A stretch of DNA of 64,000 nt from Diphasiastrum complanatum (taxonomy: Eukaryota; Streptophyta; Lycopodiopsida; Lycopodiales; Lycopodiaceae), in contig CM055102.1 of NCBI GenBank assembly GCA_029204225.1, forward strand, positions 4,207,056 through 4,271,055, read 5' to 3'. Shown one piece after another: positions 45,701 through 57,070 of the stretch. Each line of letters starts with the position of its first letter. The first letter of the stretch is position 1. The notes beneath the pieces are model-generated. The model was not told the origin of the DNA. It searched no databases and worked only from the letters and a program-made list of their open reading frames with translations. The translations under genes were made by a program, and so were the position numbers.

Positions 45701-47354
45701 ACAGCTAGAGGCGGCTCTTCTTCAACTCCAGTTTCATTTATGTAGCCATCAAAACTCAATGAGATACTTGACAGAACTGGTGAATAGTTGTGATCGATGT
45801 CCCAGATTCTATCATAAGGATCAGCAGGGTACCTGCTAGATAATTAATCATTAGATAGTTTTAAAAAACTAGTAGACAAGTAGACTGAATGCTTTAATGG
45901 GTTCAGAACTCTAAGAATCAACATGATGTCAAATGTTCTGATTTTCAGGGTGCATGTACCTCAATGTCTGAAAATCCTCACCACAGTTTATTCTTGATAG
46001 CTTCTGTAAAAGCTTACTTCCAGTCAATCCAATTTTATATGAGCTCCAGGGAAGTGGGCGAACTTCTAAAGAGGAGATCACAGGAGCACCACCATTTGGG
46101 ATGGCAAGCAAGCAAAAGTACGTCGATGCAGGGTAGGTTGCACTCCAAACTAGCTCTTCAACCCATGGATCCTGACTGGAAAGATTTACTGAACTGATGA
46201 TAGTCTGATTTAGGACAACGTGGAAATGTGGAGGCAATTGGCTTGAATCATAGTTATGGTAGGTGAATGTGGCCCTAATAAGATGAACACCTCCTTGTAA
46301 GTCTAGCTGATAGCAATTGAGGCTACGCAAAGTTGATGTGGGCTGCGGAAAGTATCGAACACTCTTGTTACCATTGGCAAGAACAGACACAGATCCAGTA
46401 CTTATGTAATTTTTGTCTGGAATCCAGGAAATGTTCAGCTTATCTACAAATGCAGTAGATGCTCCACAAGCAAGGCTCAGAAAACCTGCAGAACATTGAA
46501 CATATTGATCAGAAAAAGGACAACTGCAATGAGGCAAATAAGCCTTTGCCCCATCCATATAGAAAATTGATGGTTTTGATTATAAATGCATCTGTTTTTT
46601 CTCCTCTTGTCGAATGCATCTGTTCTATGCAGTAATAATATCTAGTTGCACTACCATAATTATGTACTATATGTACATCCACAGGTAGGAATAGCCAAGA
46701 TTGTCTCAGGTTTCCCTTTTTTGCAGCAACTGGTGGCATGTGAGGCTGGGCTTATTGAGGATGGATGACTACTCTCCAAGTCGGGTACTACGGGAGATAC
46801 TCTAAATCTTAATCTGTCTGGAAATTGAGTATTCAGGCAAGATGCTTTCCCTGCACTCTCCTCTCATTGTTGGTAACTTTTTAGTCCTCAAAATCCTGAG
46901 CACTTGTGGATGGAGAGAAGTTCTAGACGTTTTTCACTAACAGAATCATACGAGAGAATTTTCCAACCGAGGCATATTAAAGAAATTGCCGGCAAGTGCT
47001 CTCTCCTCTTGCCGATGCCGTGGCTAGATTCCTAATACACATTAAGTGGGATAATTTTCACACCTTGCCATATTCTGGAAATCATCTATACATAGGTAGG
47101 CCCTCTCCTCTTGCTGCTACCATGCTTGACGAGAGGACTTGCCCATAATATTCATAATATGCCTCGGCGTGAGCATTATCTAGGTCAAAGTGAGCTCGTT
47201 TGGTAGCTTCAATTATGTGAATTTCATGTGGATTCAGATCTGAACTTTAGTAATGTGAGGAAGAGGCCATACCTTCAGGATCGGCCACTACGTTGATCAC
47301 ATTGGTGAGCAATACCATGTATAATAACATCAGCCAAACTCTGATGTACTCCAT
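36952..47354 (-). CDS. malectin-like LRR receptor protein kinase, 16 exons, 905 residues
   Basis: Exons (high to low): 47354-47273, 46485-45960, 45832-45372, 44973-44847, 44649-44578, 44365-44294, 44143-44075, 43678-43607, 40477-40409, 40158-39926, 39779-39559, 38488-38362, 38205-38137, 37709-37520, 37414-37282, 37146-36952. All introns are GT/AG; the exons total 2718 bases, divisible by three. The product is a type I plasma-membrane receptor: signal peptide (1-24), malectin-like domain (~28-350), the pre-[16 protein letters not shown] motif, about five LRRs (~395-515), transmembrane helix (~555-580) and kinase (~622-890). Kinase motifs are intact: [29 protein letters not shown]. It belongs to the LRR-I (malectin) class of plant receptors. 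Ligand unknown. Confidence 0.92.
39926..40477 (-). CDS. receptor kinase exons 9-10 (last LRR, transmembrane)
   Basis: Exon 9 (40409-40477) gives [20 protein letters not shown]. Exon 10 (39926-40158) gives [12 protein letters not shown], a Pro/Ser stretch and the membrane helix [20 protein letters not shown] then FAFFLF, with the stop-transfer KRKHKGE. The exon 10 acceptor is taken as GTGAAG|AATTTC because the CAG six bases later breaks frame. Confidence 0.85.
41013..41150 (+). pseudogene. copia pre-integrase fragment
   Basis: The frame contains [11 protein letters not shown] and [18 protein letters not shown], the GAG-pre-integrase zinc-binding motif (HKR-GH). It is antisense to the receptor kinase and only ~45 codons long. 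Confidence 0.7.
41473..41902. mobile_element. 430-bp hAT-type MITE with perfect 8-bp TSD
   Basis: TSD GTCCTAAC flanks it exactly (41465-41472 and 41903-41910). Ends are CATAGAAC... and ...ATTCTATG. Subterminal palindromes built from ACGGTTC/GAACCGT repeat at both ends, analogous to the GGTACC arrays of the 5.6-kb hAT, with which it shares the CATAG terminus. No ORF. An AT-rich middle contains AATTAATT repeats and a short CACAGA-rich tract. Confidence 0.9.
43607..44973 (-). CDS. receptor kinase exons 4-8 (LRRs)
   Basis: Exon 4 (44847-44973) carries [20 protein letters not shown] and PWKGVKC. Exons 5 to 8 (44578-44649, 44294-44365, 44075-44143, 43607-43678) each encode one 23-24 residue LRR ([75 protein letters not shown]). 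One-repeat-per-exon with a constant split codon is the typical LRR-RLK pattern. Confidence 0.9.
45372..46485 (-). CDS. receptor kinase exons 2-3 (malectin-like domain)
   Basis: Exon 2 (45960-46485) encodes [48 protein letters not shown]; exon 3 (45372-45832) encodes [51 protein letters not shown]. These are the family's conserved strands, including RY.P..P.DR.W and the closing PP.INA.E. Potential carbohydrate-binding ectodomain. Confidence 0.9.
47273..47354 (-). CDS. receptor kinase exon 1 (signal peptide)
   Basis: [20 protein letters not shown] followed by NVVADPE: short N-region, hydrophobic core, small residues before ADPEG. Donor GAAG|GTATGG joins exon 2 to give [10 protein letters not shown], the conserved start of malectin-like ectodomains. 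This choice of first exon makes the reading frame complete. Confidence 0.85.
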
Positions 47355-47618
47355 CTTGTGCTCTTTGATCTTATGATAAACATTTGCTACATGCTGTGCT
47401 TCTTCTCTCAGTTATCAAATGGATAAGCAAAACTGCCCAAGGGAATGAATGAACGCAGATAATATAAAAGTTCTGCGTCCAGAAACCCGTGAGTCTAAAA
47501 TTCAACCCCAGTGCTAATATAGATCGAGAATGGTATCCGCATCTGTCATGAGATGGAGAGTCTGAAATGATGCAATATTTGTGAGTGCTACTGAAGTCTC
47601 CCATTTTAATAATACACC

Positions 47619-47747
47619 AGCCCACTATCCTTTTCTTCATCATCATTATGCTTATTATGCTCCTCAAGCCTCATTCTCAGAAGCCCACTATCCTTTTCCT
47701 CATCATCATGATGCTTATTATGCTCCTCAAGCCTCAATATTCTGAGA
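47619..47747 (+). repeat. two 63-bp tandem repeats upstream of the receptor kinase
   Basis: Units start AGCCCACTATCCTTTTC at 47619 and 47682, differing at a few bases. They lie ~265 bases 5' of the start codon, so in its promoter or leader. Confidence 0.9.
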
Positions 47748-49782
47748 AGCCCAGCTTCACTATGCCTCTCATCCACTCTAATAATACTAGTTTTGATTAG
47801 TCATGTAGGTGAAGCAAGCAGCTGGTCAATTGCAACCTGAGGCTGAGGCTGAGGCTGAGGGTGAAAATTTCCTCTTCCCGATCTATCTATCGATCCTGTG
47901 TATCTATCTATTTGTATCATTCCTGCTCTTAATTTGTTATTGATATGCGTGTGCAAGATGCAAGTGCAGCTTATTAGAATAGAATACATCTGGATTGTGT
48001 GTGTCTGGACTCTGGATTTGAGGAGGCTGCAGCTGTGGCTTGGCTGACCATCAAAATTAGAACTAAAAAAAATAGTGCAAAAAAGTAAGCTAACGTCAAT
48101 TGACTCTACTCTAATGCCCTGATTGGTTTGGCCAGTTGGGTGTTGCTCCATTTGGATTGAAAAGGGTACTATTCTAGTAGGTAATGGTCATGCATGGATT
48201 TATTCTACTGAGTAATGGCCATGGGTTGGACAGGTCATTCCCCTTGCCTAGATAGCAGTGTTCAGTGTTCGGAAAACCTTTTTGAGGTTTCTCTCCAAAA
48301 ACCCATATGTGAAATAGTTCTTCAGCCTCTATTGAGTGACAAGCTCTTACTTGCCGGTTTCCCCTATAAAACCCAAGATTTATGACATACAAAATCCTGT
48401 ACAAATTTTGCCATTCCGGTTTTTGGGAAAAGATGCCGATCCATTCTTGGACTATGTCAGCTTTCTCGAACACTGCCTAAATAGAGTACTTGATTGTGGG
48501 CAATTTTTAGAGTCTGATCTACTCTTTCAGTTCAATGGTATGTCTTTCATTTCCACACCCTGATCCTGCATCCTTAAGGTCCATTGAAAAAATATATCCT
48601 TTGATATGTTAGTGAAAAATGATATCAAACATCTTGATTATGCTAAAATTTTGCATGGTAGGAAACTTGTATTGAAATCGAATTTCTTAAAAATGAAAAT
48701 TCGGTATATTATGGAAATAAGATAATGATTGCTAACAACTTAGTACGTAATATGGAAAGGGCCTTGCGTATTCCATGACATTAATGGTGGCCAAATATAT
48801 TCATGGGATCTTTTTTTGACGATGTATTCTAATCTTGTTACTTTGTGTGGTGGGTGCAATGATGTAAAATTGAGTTTCAGTCCATTCTATATGTCCATTT
48901 TGCATAAAATGGAGCCTAGCGTCCAAAAAAGTCAAATCCATTTGAGGCTTGGATTTTGATGGTGAAGCAGGGGTTATGCCGTCAACTGCTCTGTGACCAC
49001 TTTTGGGAGAGAAATCGAACAATCACGCTTCACTGACGTAAAGCTCAGATTGAGTCGATTTTAGAAGATTCTGGTGAAGATTCTTCTAACGGATGATTTT
49101 GATAAAGATTCTTCTAACGAATTACAGGATGTTCGTGTGAGCTATGAGGGGACTGTATCATTCAATTCGAATATGGAGGAATCAAAACTCAGAAAGAGGA
49201 TTTCCCCATTGCTCCATTGACAACACATTCAAAAGATAAAGAGAGTGCATAAATTCTGTCAAATGAGCTAGCAGGGAAAGTTACTTTCTCCTCACCGAGT
49301 TGGTATGAAGAAAGTTCAACCTTTGATCTTATAACAAATACGGAAAGTGCCCAACAAATATCGCATGTTATCGTGCCGCCGAACTACACCAAGGAACGTT
49401 GACGAACAACCAAAAAGGAGTTCCAAAATCCAGATTAACCGAGAAAGCCAATATCAGAAGGTCAACAAGATTGCAGACTGGCCGACGAGCGAAGACAAAG
49501 CCCAACGTCTCCCCAACAAATTTTATGACAACGGGAATAAAAATGTGGGCAAGTCAGCATAAGAGTTAGATCTATCAGTAATATAATGTCAGACACCCTC
49601 AAATGGTGCATTGTACTCGTAAGCCAAAGGTGTGAGTGTTGGGTTTATCTACTCTACTTTCCAAATCCTATGTCAATCTGCCTCCATTCATGCTGCTGCA
49701 TTTTTACTCATGTTGTCGCACAGTTTGCATATTTGAACTGATTGTCACTACAGTCTGCATTTTTACTCGAGAATTTTCACAG
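47748..49782. other. intergenic, no gene recognised
   Basis: Only short unsupported ORFs. Candidate upstream region of the receptor kinase. Confidence 0.5.
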
Positions 49783-50068
49783 GCGAAAAACGCGACACTG
49801 TCGCTTTTTTACCTTCGGGCCACCCTGAGCAACCAAGTGTTTGCGACACTTCCTAAAAAGCGACAGTCTGCATAAATACGAGCAAATTTGAACGGGCAAA
49901 AAAAAAAATACAAAAGGCGACACTGTGTTTTTACACGTAATTTATGACAAGCGAAAAAGGCGACACTGCCCTACAAATGTCGAAGGTGTCCTACAAATGC
50001 CAAAGGTGCCCTTAAAGGAAAGCAAAGGTACCTTTTTGAGGCATTTGTCAGAGTGTCGCGTTTTTCGC
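49783..50068. mobile_element. 286-bp inverted-repeat element rich in GCGACACTG motifs
   Basis: Left end GCGAAAAACGCGACACTG and right end AGTGTCGCGTTTTTCGC are inverted copies (about 17 bases). Inside, GCGACACTG/GCGACAG occurs at least four more times on either strand. A MITE-like structure, but no convincing target duplication was identified. Confidence 0.5.
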
Positions 50069-50139
50069 ATTTTAATCAACGTTAATTTTAGCGAAGTCCA
50101 ACGTCGCGGCCTCCTCACGCTCGTTTCATGCACTACGCG

Positions 50140-50726
50140 ATTAGATTTGACAACAACAACAACCACTCACGATCTCCTATAGACAGCACAACTTCATTTT
50201 TGTACCTTCTTCATCTGCACACATGTAGAAACTATGTATATATTAAATACCATTTGCATATTCAAATAAGAGAATAGACAACAGAAGATAGAACGAAACA
50301 TCACTTGTAATCAGGGACAGACATTGTAGATGCCTTTGTGCATTGATCCTTTCTTCCAGATGTATTGTCAGTAATAGGTTCATCACCTTTACAGATTGTG
50401 ATTAGCTTTGTGCAGCATGCAGTTACGTTCGCTATTGTTTTGTGCTCACACGCATTATTGACTTGTCTATTTCGTTATACTTAATCTGATCACAACTCTG
50501 CAATGCTTTTCTATGTTCTGTCTGGCTTTCTAATTGCTTAGTCTGGTTGTCTGCTTTTCGCGACTAATTCGCAACTGATTATTAGTCTAGCTCTTCACGA
50601 CTAATAATTTGCCTAGCTCTTCTCGACAAATTATTTGTCTGATGTTTTGATGCTTAATGTTTGGCTATGTAATCAGATCGAACGTGATTTCTATCACTAA
50701 TGTTTTGTTCAAAACTGATAGGCGTA
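50140..50726 (+). mobile_element. LTR-like repeat, inverted relative of 4897-5490
   Basis: It shares ordered sequence blocks with 4897-5490 in reverse orientation. It is followed within ~600 bases by a gypsy gag, so it may be part of that element's 5' LTR, although no primer site could be identified between them. Confidence 0.5.
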
Positions 50727-50739
50727 GTCATGCTTTAGG

Positions 50740-51050
50740 ACTCGCCATCAATGATTTATAGCTCGCCATCTGTTTATTTTTATTTTTTGTTTTTTGTTTA
50801 TCAACTTTACTCGGCTGAGGCGTGTACTCATACTGATCTATGTTCCTAGCGACTGGTGAGTTATAATTTTATTACTCACCATCAGAGCCATTACTCACCA
50901 GTTATTACTCGTCATCAGTTCCTCATTACTCGCCATCTTCACAGATTGTTCTGATCATCATCTTTAGCAAGTTGACAGCTCGGCAAGTTATAATCCTATT
51001 ACACGCGCCTGCTATTACTCACCCAATATAACTCGCCATCAGAGAAATTC
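50740..51050 (+). repeat. dispersed ATTACTCGCCATC motif cluster
   Basis: The motif ACTCGCCATC and variants (ACTCACCATC, ACTCGTCATC, GCTCGCCATC) occur at least seven times in ~300 bases at irregular spacing. Confidence 0.7.
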
Positions 51051-51311
51051 TAGAATTTTTCTTGATCTTTTTACAGTCAGAACACGTATGTATTTTAATT
51101 TTTCCGACTACCTTTTGGATTCGCAATTACACCGCTTCGCATCTATCCATCCAACTTTTGTTTTGATCCCGATGCAATCTTGATCTGAGATTCATCATTG
51201 CATCGGTTAGATCCCTTATCAGATCTAGCATCTAATTACCAATACACCGAAAGATCAAAAACATCAAAAAGATGAAAATACTAAAAACAGCCCTATTTCT
51301 CGTTTTATTGT

Positions 51312-52377
51312 ATGCATCTGAGATCCGGAAGGAGGTTATCCACCTTGAATCTCTTTAAGCTCGAAGAATTTATCAACCTTCCCATCGAAATATTATCTGA
51401 ACTAGTTGACGTAGATCCACCACCGATGGACAATCCTAGGCCATTTGTGCCTCATGCAGTCCATAATTTTTCCAAAATCGACCTTCTAAGGTTTGATGAC
51501 AAGGGAGATCTGCGACGATTTCTACAGATCTACACCCAAACGTGTAGAGCCTATGGAGACGACAGCCCGCAAGAGTTATTAAGATACTTCAATTTGTGCT
51601 TAACTGATACTGCTAAAGATTGGTATTTCAATCTCGAGCAGAACGAACGTGATGATTGGAATATATTACTGGCTAAATTCATCACAAGATTCAAAACCAC
51701 CCGCTTTCTTTCCGATCCATTCTTGCAATTAGTCCGAATCTGTATGGATAAGAAGAACGAGTCCCTACGCAATTACATTGAGCGGATCAAGAGATTGCAC
51801 AGAGGATGCGAACTTGATAGTGTCCCAGACCATAGTGTCTGAACATGGTTCATGGCAAGACTATACAAGAGAATCAGACAACAAATGAAGCGAAGAGACA
51901 AATACGCGTCTTTCCAAGCAGCCTGTGCCGATGCCATCAAGAGAGTCGACGATAGTGAGAGCACTAGTTCAGACTCTAATAACTCTGACCAGGAACGAAG
52001 ATGCAGAAAAGAACGAAGAGCCAAACATAAGGATAAGCTGCACGATGACGCTTCCGCCTCTACTACCATTAGCGCCGATACCATCATATCTGCCATGGAG
52101 AGGCTACGAACACAAAGCAATGAGCAGATCAAAAAGCTCAAGACGGACCTTACTGCGGCTGTAGACCAAAAGCTGGAAGGCATGCAACCAGGCCCTACCC
52201 ACGCCTATCCGAGGAGAGAATCCACCTGATGTCTAGACTGCCAAGACAACTATACCGAAAATGAATGCCCTCAGTTGAGACAGAGGTTAGAGCGACCTGC
52301 CCGATATTGTCATATTTGCAAAATGAGCAATCACGATACAAATGAATGTCACTATAATCTCAGAAACCAAGCAGCCT
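51312..52377 (+). pseudogene. Ty3/gypsy gag with two in-frame stops
   Basis: It starts MHLRSGRR, characteristic of a gypsy Gag clade, with RRFLQIYTQTCRAYG, TDTAKDWYFNLEQNERDDW and LRNYIERIKRLHRGC. TGA at 51840 and TGA at 52228 interrupt an otherwise continuous frame. Past the second stop come the nucleocapsid fingers: CLDCQDNYTENEC and CHICKMSNHDTNEC (CX2CX4HX4C). Only stop codons, no shifts, separate it from an open Gag. Confidence 0.8.
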
Positions 52378-52542
52378 GACCAACACCAACAAATCCTATC
52401 CCGTTGGCGCAACGCCAAGGTGCTCTACTCCAACCGCCGCCTAGACTGACGTTACCTCCCATTCCTCCTAGAACCCAAGGTTTAGTAGTACGAAATCCAC
52501 AAACAGTTGCTCAACAGTTGAGAACATGGTCAAAGTGATTGA

Positions 52543-53700
52543 AGAACCCTACTACCTTGGAGAGAAAGCGCATGAATCTATTCCAATGCATTTCATAGAT
52601 GGAAAGAACGGAGACTTAGTGCCTATCTACACCAATCAGCTTAGAGGTACCGGATTCAGAACTCTCATCAAGTGTTGTGGTTGATGAGTGTGGTGCCCAA
52701 GGCATCTATGATGCCAGTATTCATCCAGACGAGAGCCCAGAAGAGAGAAAAAAGAGAGCCATCCAAGTCTGTTACCACTGGTCCTGCTAGCGGATCTTCA
52801 GGAACTTTATACGTAGGAGAATACCCTGACCCCACAGTTGAGCAAGGTAACTTTAGGAGAATGAAAGAGTGGGTGAAAGAAGTCCAAGCCCTAGATCAGA
52901 CTAGAGAAGCAGCCCGAGAGCATAAACAACATTAGCTTGACGACGCTAACGATCAACAGCCCACCACTTCTCCTCGCTCCCTAGTGAATCCTAGGTTATT
53001 GCAGTTCATTCATGAGACGAGACAAAATGCAAATGAGCATTTTGGTTTCAAAGTCCCTTTCCATAGCAAGGAAAAAGAAAAAGACCACACCGCTGTCCTA
53101 GTCGATCTGTTGAGAAGTGATGTTAGAATGCCCTTAGGCACCTTACTCAAGACGCATCCGACCCTCTGGAAAGGATTGAAGACTTATATAGATGGACCAG
53201 ATAGTGAAAAACCAGAAGTGCACCCTACAAATTTGGTGCCAGATGCAAAAATAGAGAGATCGCAACTAGTTCACCAAGTAGGTGTGCATTGGGAGAAGGA
53301 TGCCAAACACGTGACAATCCCAATCACACATCGTGTATTTCCAAAAGAATCAGCCATAGTCGATGGAGGATCCGGAGTGTTCCTCCAAGCTTTATCACGA
53401 ATGGGGTCTTACTCACATGGTAAGCGTTCCTTTTACAATCAAACTCGCTGACCAGTCTGGTGTTCATAGCCAATATGATGTGTATACCAAAGTAGTCAGA
53501 ATTTGTTTTGTGCTAGATTTTGTAGTCTTGGACTTCCATGATGCTCCCCAATCCTATAGTGTCCTCCTGCTAGGTAGACCGTGGCTCCGAACGTCACAAG
53601 CTCTTCATGACTGGGGACAACGAGCCATGGTTTCAAGCTTTGCTACTACAGTCCACTCTGATGAGAAAGGGAAGTCGATAGAGAAGGATCGTCATACATG
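52543..53700 (+). pseudogene. gypsy retropepsin region
   Basis: The frame at 52984-53451 contains VDGGSGV, with the Asp in the position of the retropepsin D-T/S-G site, following KHVTIPITHRVFPKESAI. After a frame change, the frame at 53363-53701 gives VLDFVVLDFHDAP, SYSVLLLGRPWLR and ALHDWGQ, the conserved C-terminal half of gypsy proteases (LLGRPWL). Active-site DGG in place of DSG/DTG makes function doubtful. Confidence 0.7.
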
Positions 53701-53717
53701 ATGATTCACAAACCGGT

Positions 53718-54056
53718 GTGGTAAACTGGACCGAGGCCCTAGCCACAATCGATTGTCTTCAATTTGATGTTTCGTCTGATGAGCAATCCCCCAAGCACAG
53801 GTCAATTGTTGACCCATTTTCTGATGAGGACTATATTCCGATCAAGAGATTAGAACAACCAGCAAAGAAATCTAGTGAGGGCCATCAAGATTTTGTTTCA
53901 CTTTTTATGATGAGCCTAGAGGCTATACCCAGGAACCATTGCAAGGAGTCTGCAATGAAAAAGAAATTGAAATTCTTCAGGTGTTCACCTTGGAAGAAGG
54001 GCGGGAAGCCGCTCCTCCTTTCTCTCACTCTCTTCTTCTCTCTCTTCATTTTTTAA
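53718..54056 (+). CDS. ORF after the protease; no RT follows
   Basis: MVNWTEALATIDCLQFDVSS and YIPIKRLEQPAKKS resemble the linker between protease and RT in some gypsy polyproteins, but the ORF runs into a hydrophobic tail and stops. No RT, RNase H or integrase is found in the sequence up to 54331 or on the other side of the copia insertion. Confidence 0.35.
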   Translation: MVNWTEALATIDCLQFDVSSDEQSPKHRSIVDPFSDEDYIPIKRLEQPAKKSSEGHQDFVSLFMMSLEAIPRNHCKESAMKKKLKFFRCSPWKKGGKPLLLSLTLFFSLFIF

Positions 54057-54336
54057 CCAAAAAATCAAAATTTTAGGGGTAGATTAGCGTGATTAGTGTT
54101 AGTTTTGCCGTTTGTGTGATTTTTTGTTTGTTTGCACTGTAGGGAGAGATTGTGTGGTGGGAGGTTCAGTTCCAAACACCCAATCCTTTCCCAAAACCCA
54201 TAAAAATAAAAAAAATGTTCAAATCTTTTTTTGGCGAGAAAATTAGGCGGAAAACGGGTTAGAGGCCATAATTTTCAGATCTGTCCAAAGTAACGTTCGC
54301 AGACCTGGCAGTACCTTCTGTCACATCAGCAGAAGC

Positions 54337-55528
54337 TGATGAGAAAGAATGAATTGCACTCAAAAAATGCAAATTCTAGCCAAAACTCTAGTGACAAACT
54401 GATAAAACTAAATCACGAACGATTCGCAAAACTTTTTGCGACACTCAAATTATTTCTATTCAAGTTGGATCAATCAGGTTCTAAAATACAATGAGATGAA
54501 TTCTAAACAAAAACGAAACGAAGCGAAGCGAAACTTGCACTGACATTGATTCATGTTGGAAGCACAGATTGCGAAACAAAATGAAACAAAATGAAGCGAA
54601 AGAATTTGCGACAAGATCAATCAAGCTCTGTAACGAGACGAGACAAAACGAAACGAAACAGGACGAAACAAAATGAAATGAGAACTAGGTGAGCTCTGAA
54701 ATTGATTTATCCTTATAGCGAAGTGATCGCGAAGTGAAGCATAAAGCGAAAAGATTCACGAACAAAATCAGTTCGTCAAAAATTCAGATGTGATTGCTGG
54801 TCACTCTCTACTATATCACTCCTACAATCCTTCAGAGAGTAGTCAGACACTGCTGATCTACATTAACAAATTAATACAACATTCAACAATATCAAACCAA
54901 GGTGCAGAATTAAATGAACAAGCGAATCAGACACACGAATAGTAGTAGACAAATTCACATTCAAAATCATACAATCGTATAGATTAATAATGTGCACAAC
55001 AGCTACAATATCATCTATTGATTTTTTTGATTCTTCAAGCATTGCATGACAAATCCGCGCAGTGCGTTTGCGTGAGAGAAATACAATTCTCTCATGAATT
55101 TGATTCTCACTTACTAGCGAACTTTTGGATCTACAGATCCTATTACAGAAATTGTCTTGCACACAGGCGGACTGTATTCTAAATATTTTCATGTCTTCTT
55201 CTTGTCTTGGAATTATTGTAATATGCATCAAACAGAAAGTATATAGTTCGCGAAGAATTTCGTGTCGCGTCTTGTTACTTACAAATTAGAAAGATTAAAC
55301 ATTTAGAACTAATCGCGAATTACAAGAGTGGCAAATTAGCCACGATCTAGAACACTTTTGATGATGTCATGATATCAGATCGAATATCTGTACCCCTTGG
55401 TACCTGCCTGATCTTCTTGGCTATTTGTGGTGCATGACTGATTTCGTGTCGTGTCATGTTGTCTTTTGTCAGAGGTTTAAAGTTGAAAGCTAGCAAAGCT
55501 TTGGCATTAGAAACAAAATCTTTCTTCA
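54337..55528 (-). repeat. 3' LTR of the 54-60 kb copia
   Basis: 1192 bases; minus strand starts TGAAGAAAGATTTTG and ends TTCTCATCA. It contains GAAAC/GAAGC-rich tracts (about 54490-54690) and many TTCGCG motifs. The polypurine tract GAGAGGGAGC abuts it (complement of about 55529-55538). Confidence 0.9.
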
Positions 55529-55559
55529 GCTCCCTCTCAAAGCATGATAGCTTGATGAC

Positions 55560-55960
55560 TCCAAGACTGCTCCTCTATCTCTCGAATAGACCTTTGTCTA
55601 GGGCCTTTGTGAAAATGTCAGCAACCATGTCTTTCGTTTCAATGAAGGTGGTCTGCAACATCTTCTTGTCAATCAGGTCCCTGATCAAGTGGTACTTGAT
55701 CGCAATGTGTTTCGTCCTTGAGTGAAACACAAGGTCTTTCATCAGATGTATTGCAGATGTGTTGTCCATTTGCAAAACCAGAGGTTCGTTGTTTGTTTCG
55801 CCCAATTCGTCCAGGAACTGTTTGATCCAAATTATCTCGTTGGCCATCTTTGCTGCTGTGACATACTCTGCCTCGCAGGATGACTAAGCCACAATGGTCT
55901 GCTTCTTGCTGACCCAGAGAATTGCCGCTCCTGACGCAATGGTGCATCTACCTGAGACAC
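55560..55960 (-). pseudogene. copia RNase H
   Basis: MANEIIWIKQFLDELGETNN, QMDNTSAIHLMKDLVFHSRT, KHIAIKYHLIRD and MVADIFTKALDKGLFER are the RNase H C-terminus; the preceding part (about 55850-55960) is in another frame with a stop where Ser-rich A(E)Y sequence is expected. Confidence 0.85.
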
Positions 55961-56216
55961 TTTTACAGTTGTCCTTGAGGGATGCCTAGCTAGCATCACT
56001 GTAGGAAATCATCTAGAATTCTGCATCATGACAATAACACAAACCATAATCTCTTGTTAATTGAAGATATTGCAAAATTCATTTTGCAATCTTCCAATGT
56101 GTCGAGCCTGGATTCATGCAAAATTGGCTCATCCTCAACACTGCATAAGCAATGTCAGGGCATGTGTTGTCTGCAACGTACATCAGCAATCCTATCAGTC
56201 TCCTGTAAGGTGTGAG

Positions 56217-57070
56217 CTACATCAATTCCCTCTCTTCTGCAGTCCTCGAACAATTTTTGTTCGTCAGCACCATTCCTCTAAGCATTGGAGTATTCGCACC
56301 TTTGCAATTCAACATCCCAAAATCCTCTAGGATTTTCTGGGTGCATCTGGACTGATGAAGGTACAACTTACCTCCCTCATAGTCCGTGTCAATTTGCAAG
56401 CCAAGGTAACACCTGGCTTCTCCCAGATCCACAATCTCGAAATGTTTCGAGATGTCATTCTTCACTTCAGCAATCAACTTCTCACTCTTGCAGAGTATCA
56501 GAGTGTCATCCACATACACAGCCACAATGACAATCTTCCCATTTGTAATTCTCACATACACATTAGAATCAGCCATCCATGGCTTGAATCCTAATGATTT
56601 AAGGCCTTGATCTTTCTTTTTGTGCCATTCTCGAGCTGACTGCTTCAGACCATAGATACTCCTATGCATTCTGCATGCATAATCAGGAAGTGAATTTGAG
56701 ACATAACCTGGGGGTTGATCCATGTAGACCTCTTCGTCTAACTCACCATGCAAAAAGACTGTCTTCTTGTCTAGAATGTGGATCTTGAGGTCATAAGCAG
56801 CTACATATGCAAATAACAAACATAGGGACGAATGTTTCACAACAAGAGAGAAGGTTTCAGAATGATCAATACCATATCTCTGAGAGAATCCCTTTGCTAC
56901 CAGTCTTGTCTTATATTTCGAGACGTCTCCATCTGGTCCATACTTGAGCTTGTAAACCCATTTGCATTTGACAGCCTTTCACTTATCTGGCTGCAACGTC
57001 CATACCTGGTTCTTCCTCATGGATTCCATCTCCTCGTTCATGGCTTCGATCCATTTGTCCTTCTCTAGAC
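56217..57070 (-). pseudogene. copia reverse transcriptase
   Basis: The long open part is 56217-56840: HGELDEEVYMDQPPGYV, CRMHRSIYGLKQSAREWHKK, AVYVDDTLILCKSEKLIAEV, FEIVDLGEARCYLGLQI. YVDD is intact. Upstream (56840-57070) the frame is shifted but reads NQVWTLQPDK, CKWVYKLKYGPDGDVSKYKT, with the usual RLVAKGF. It is the probable source family of the fragment at 4826-4900. Confidence 0.85.

Noticed and set aside
45964-46197. Plus-strand ORF of 77 codons
   Set aside because: Antisense shadow of the malectin-like exon 2.
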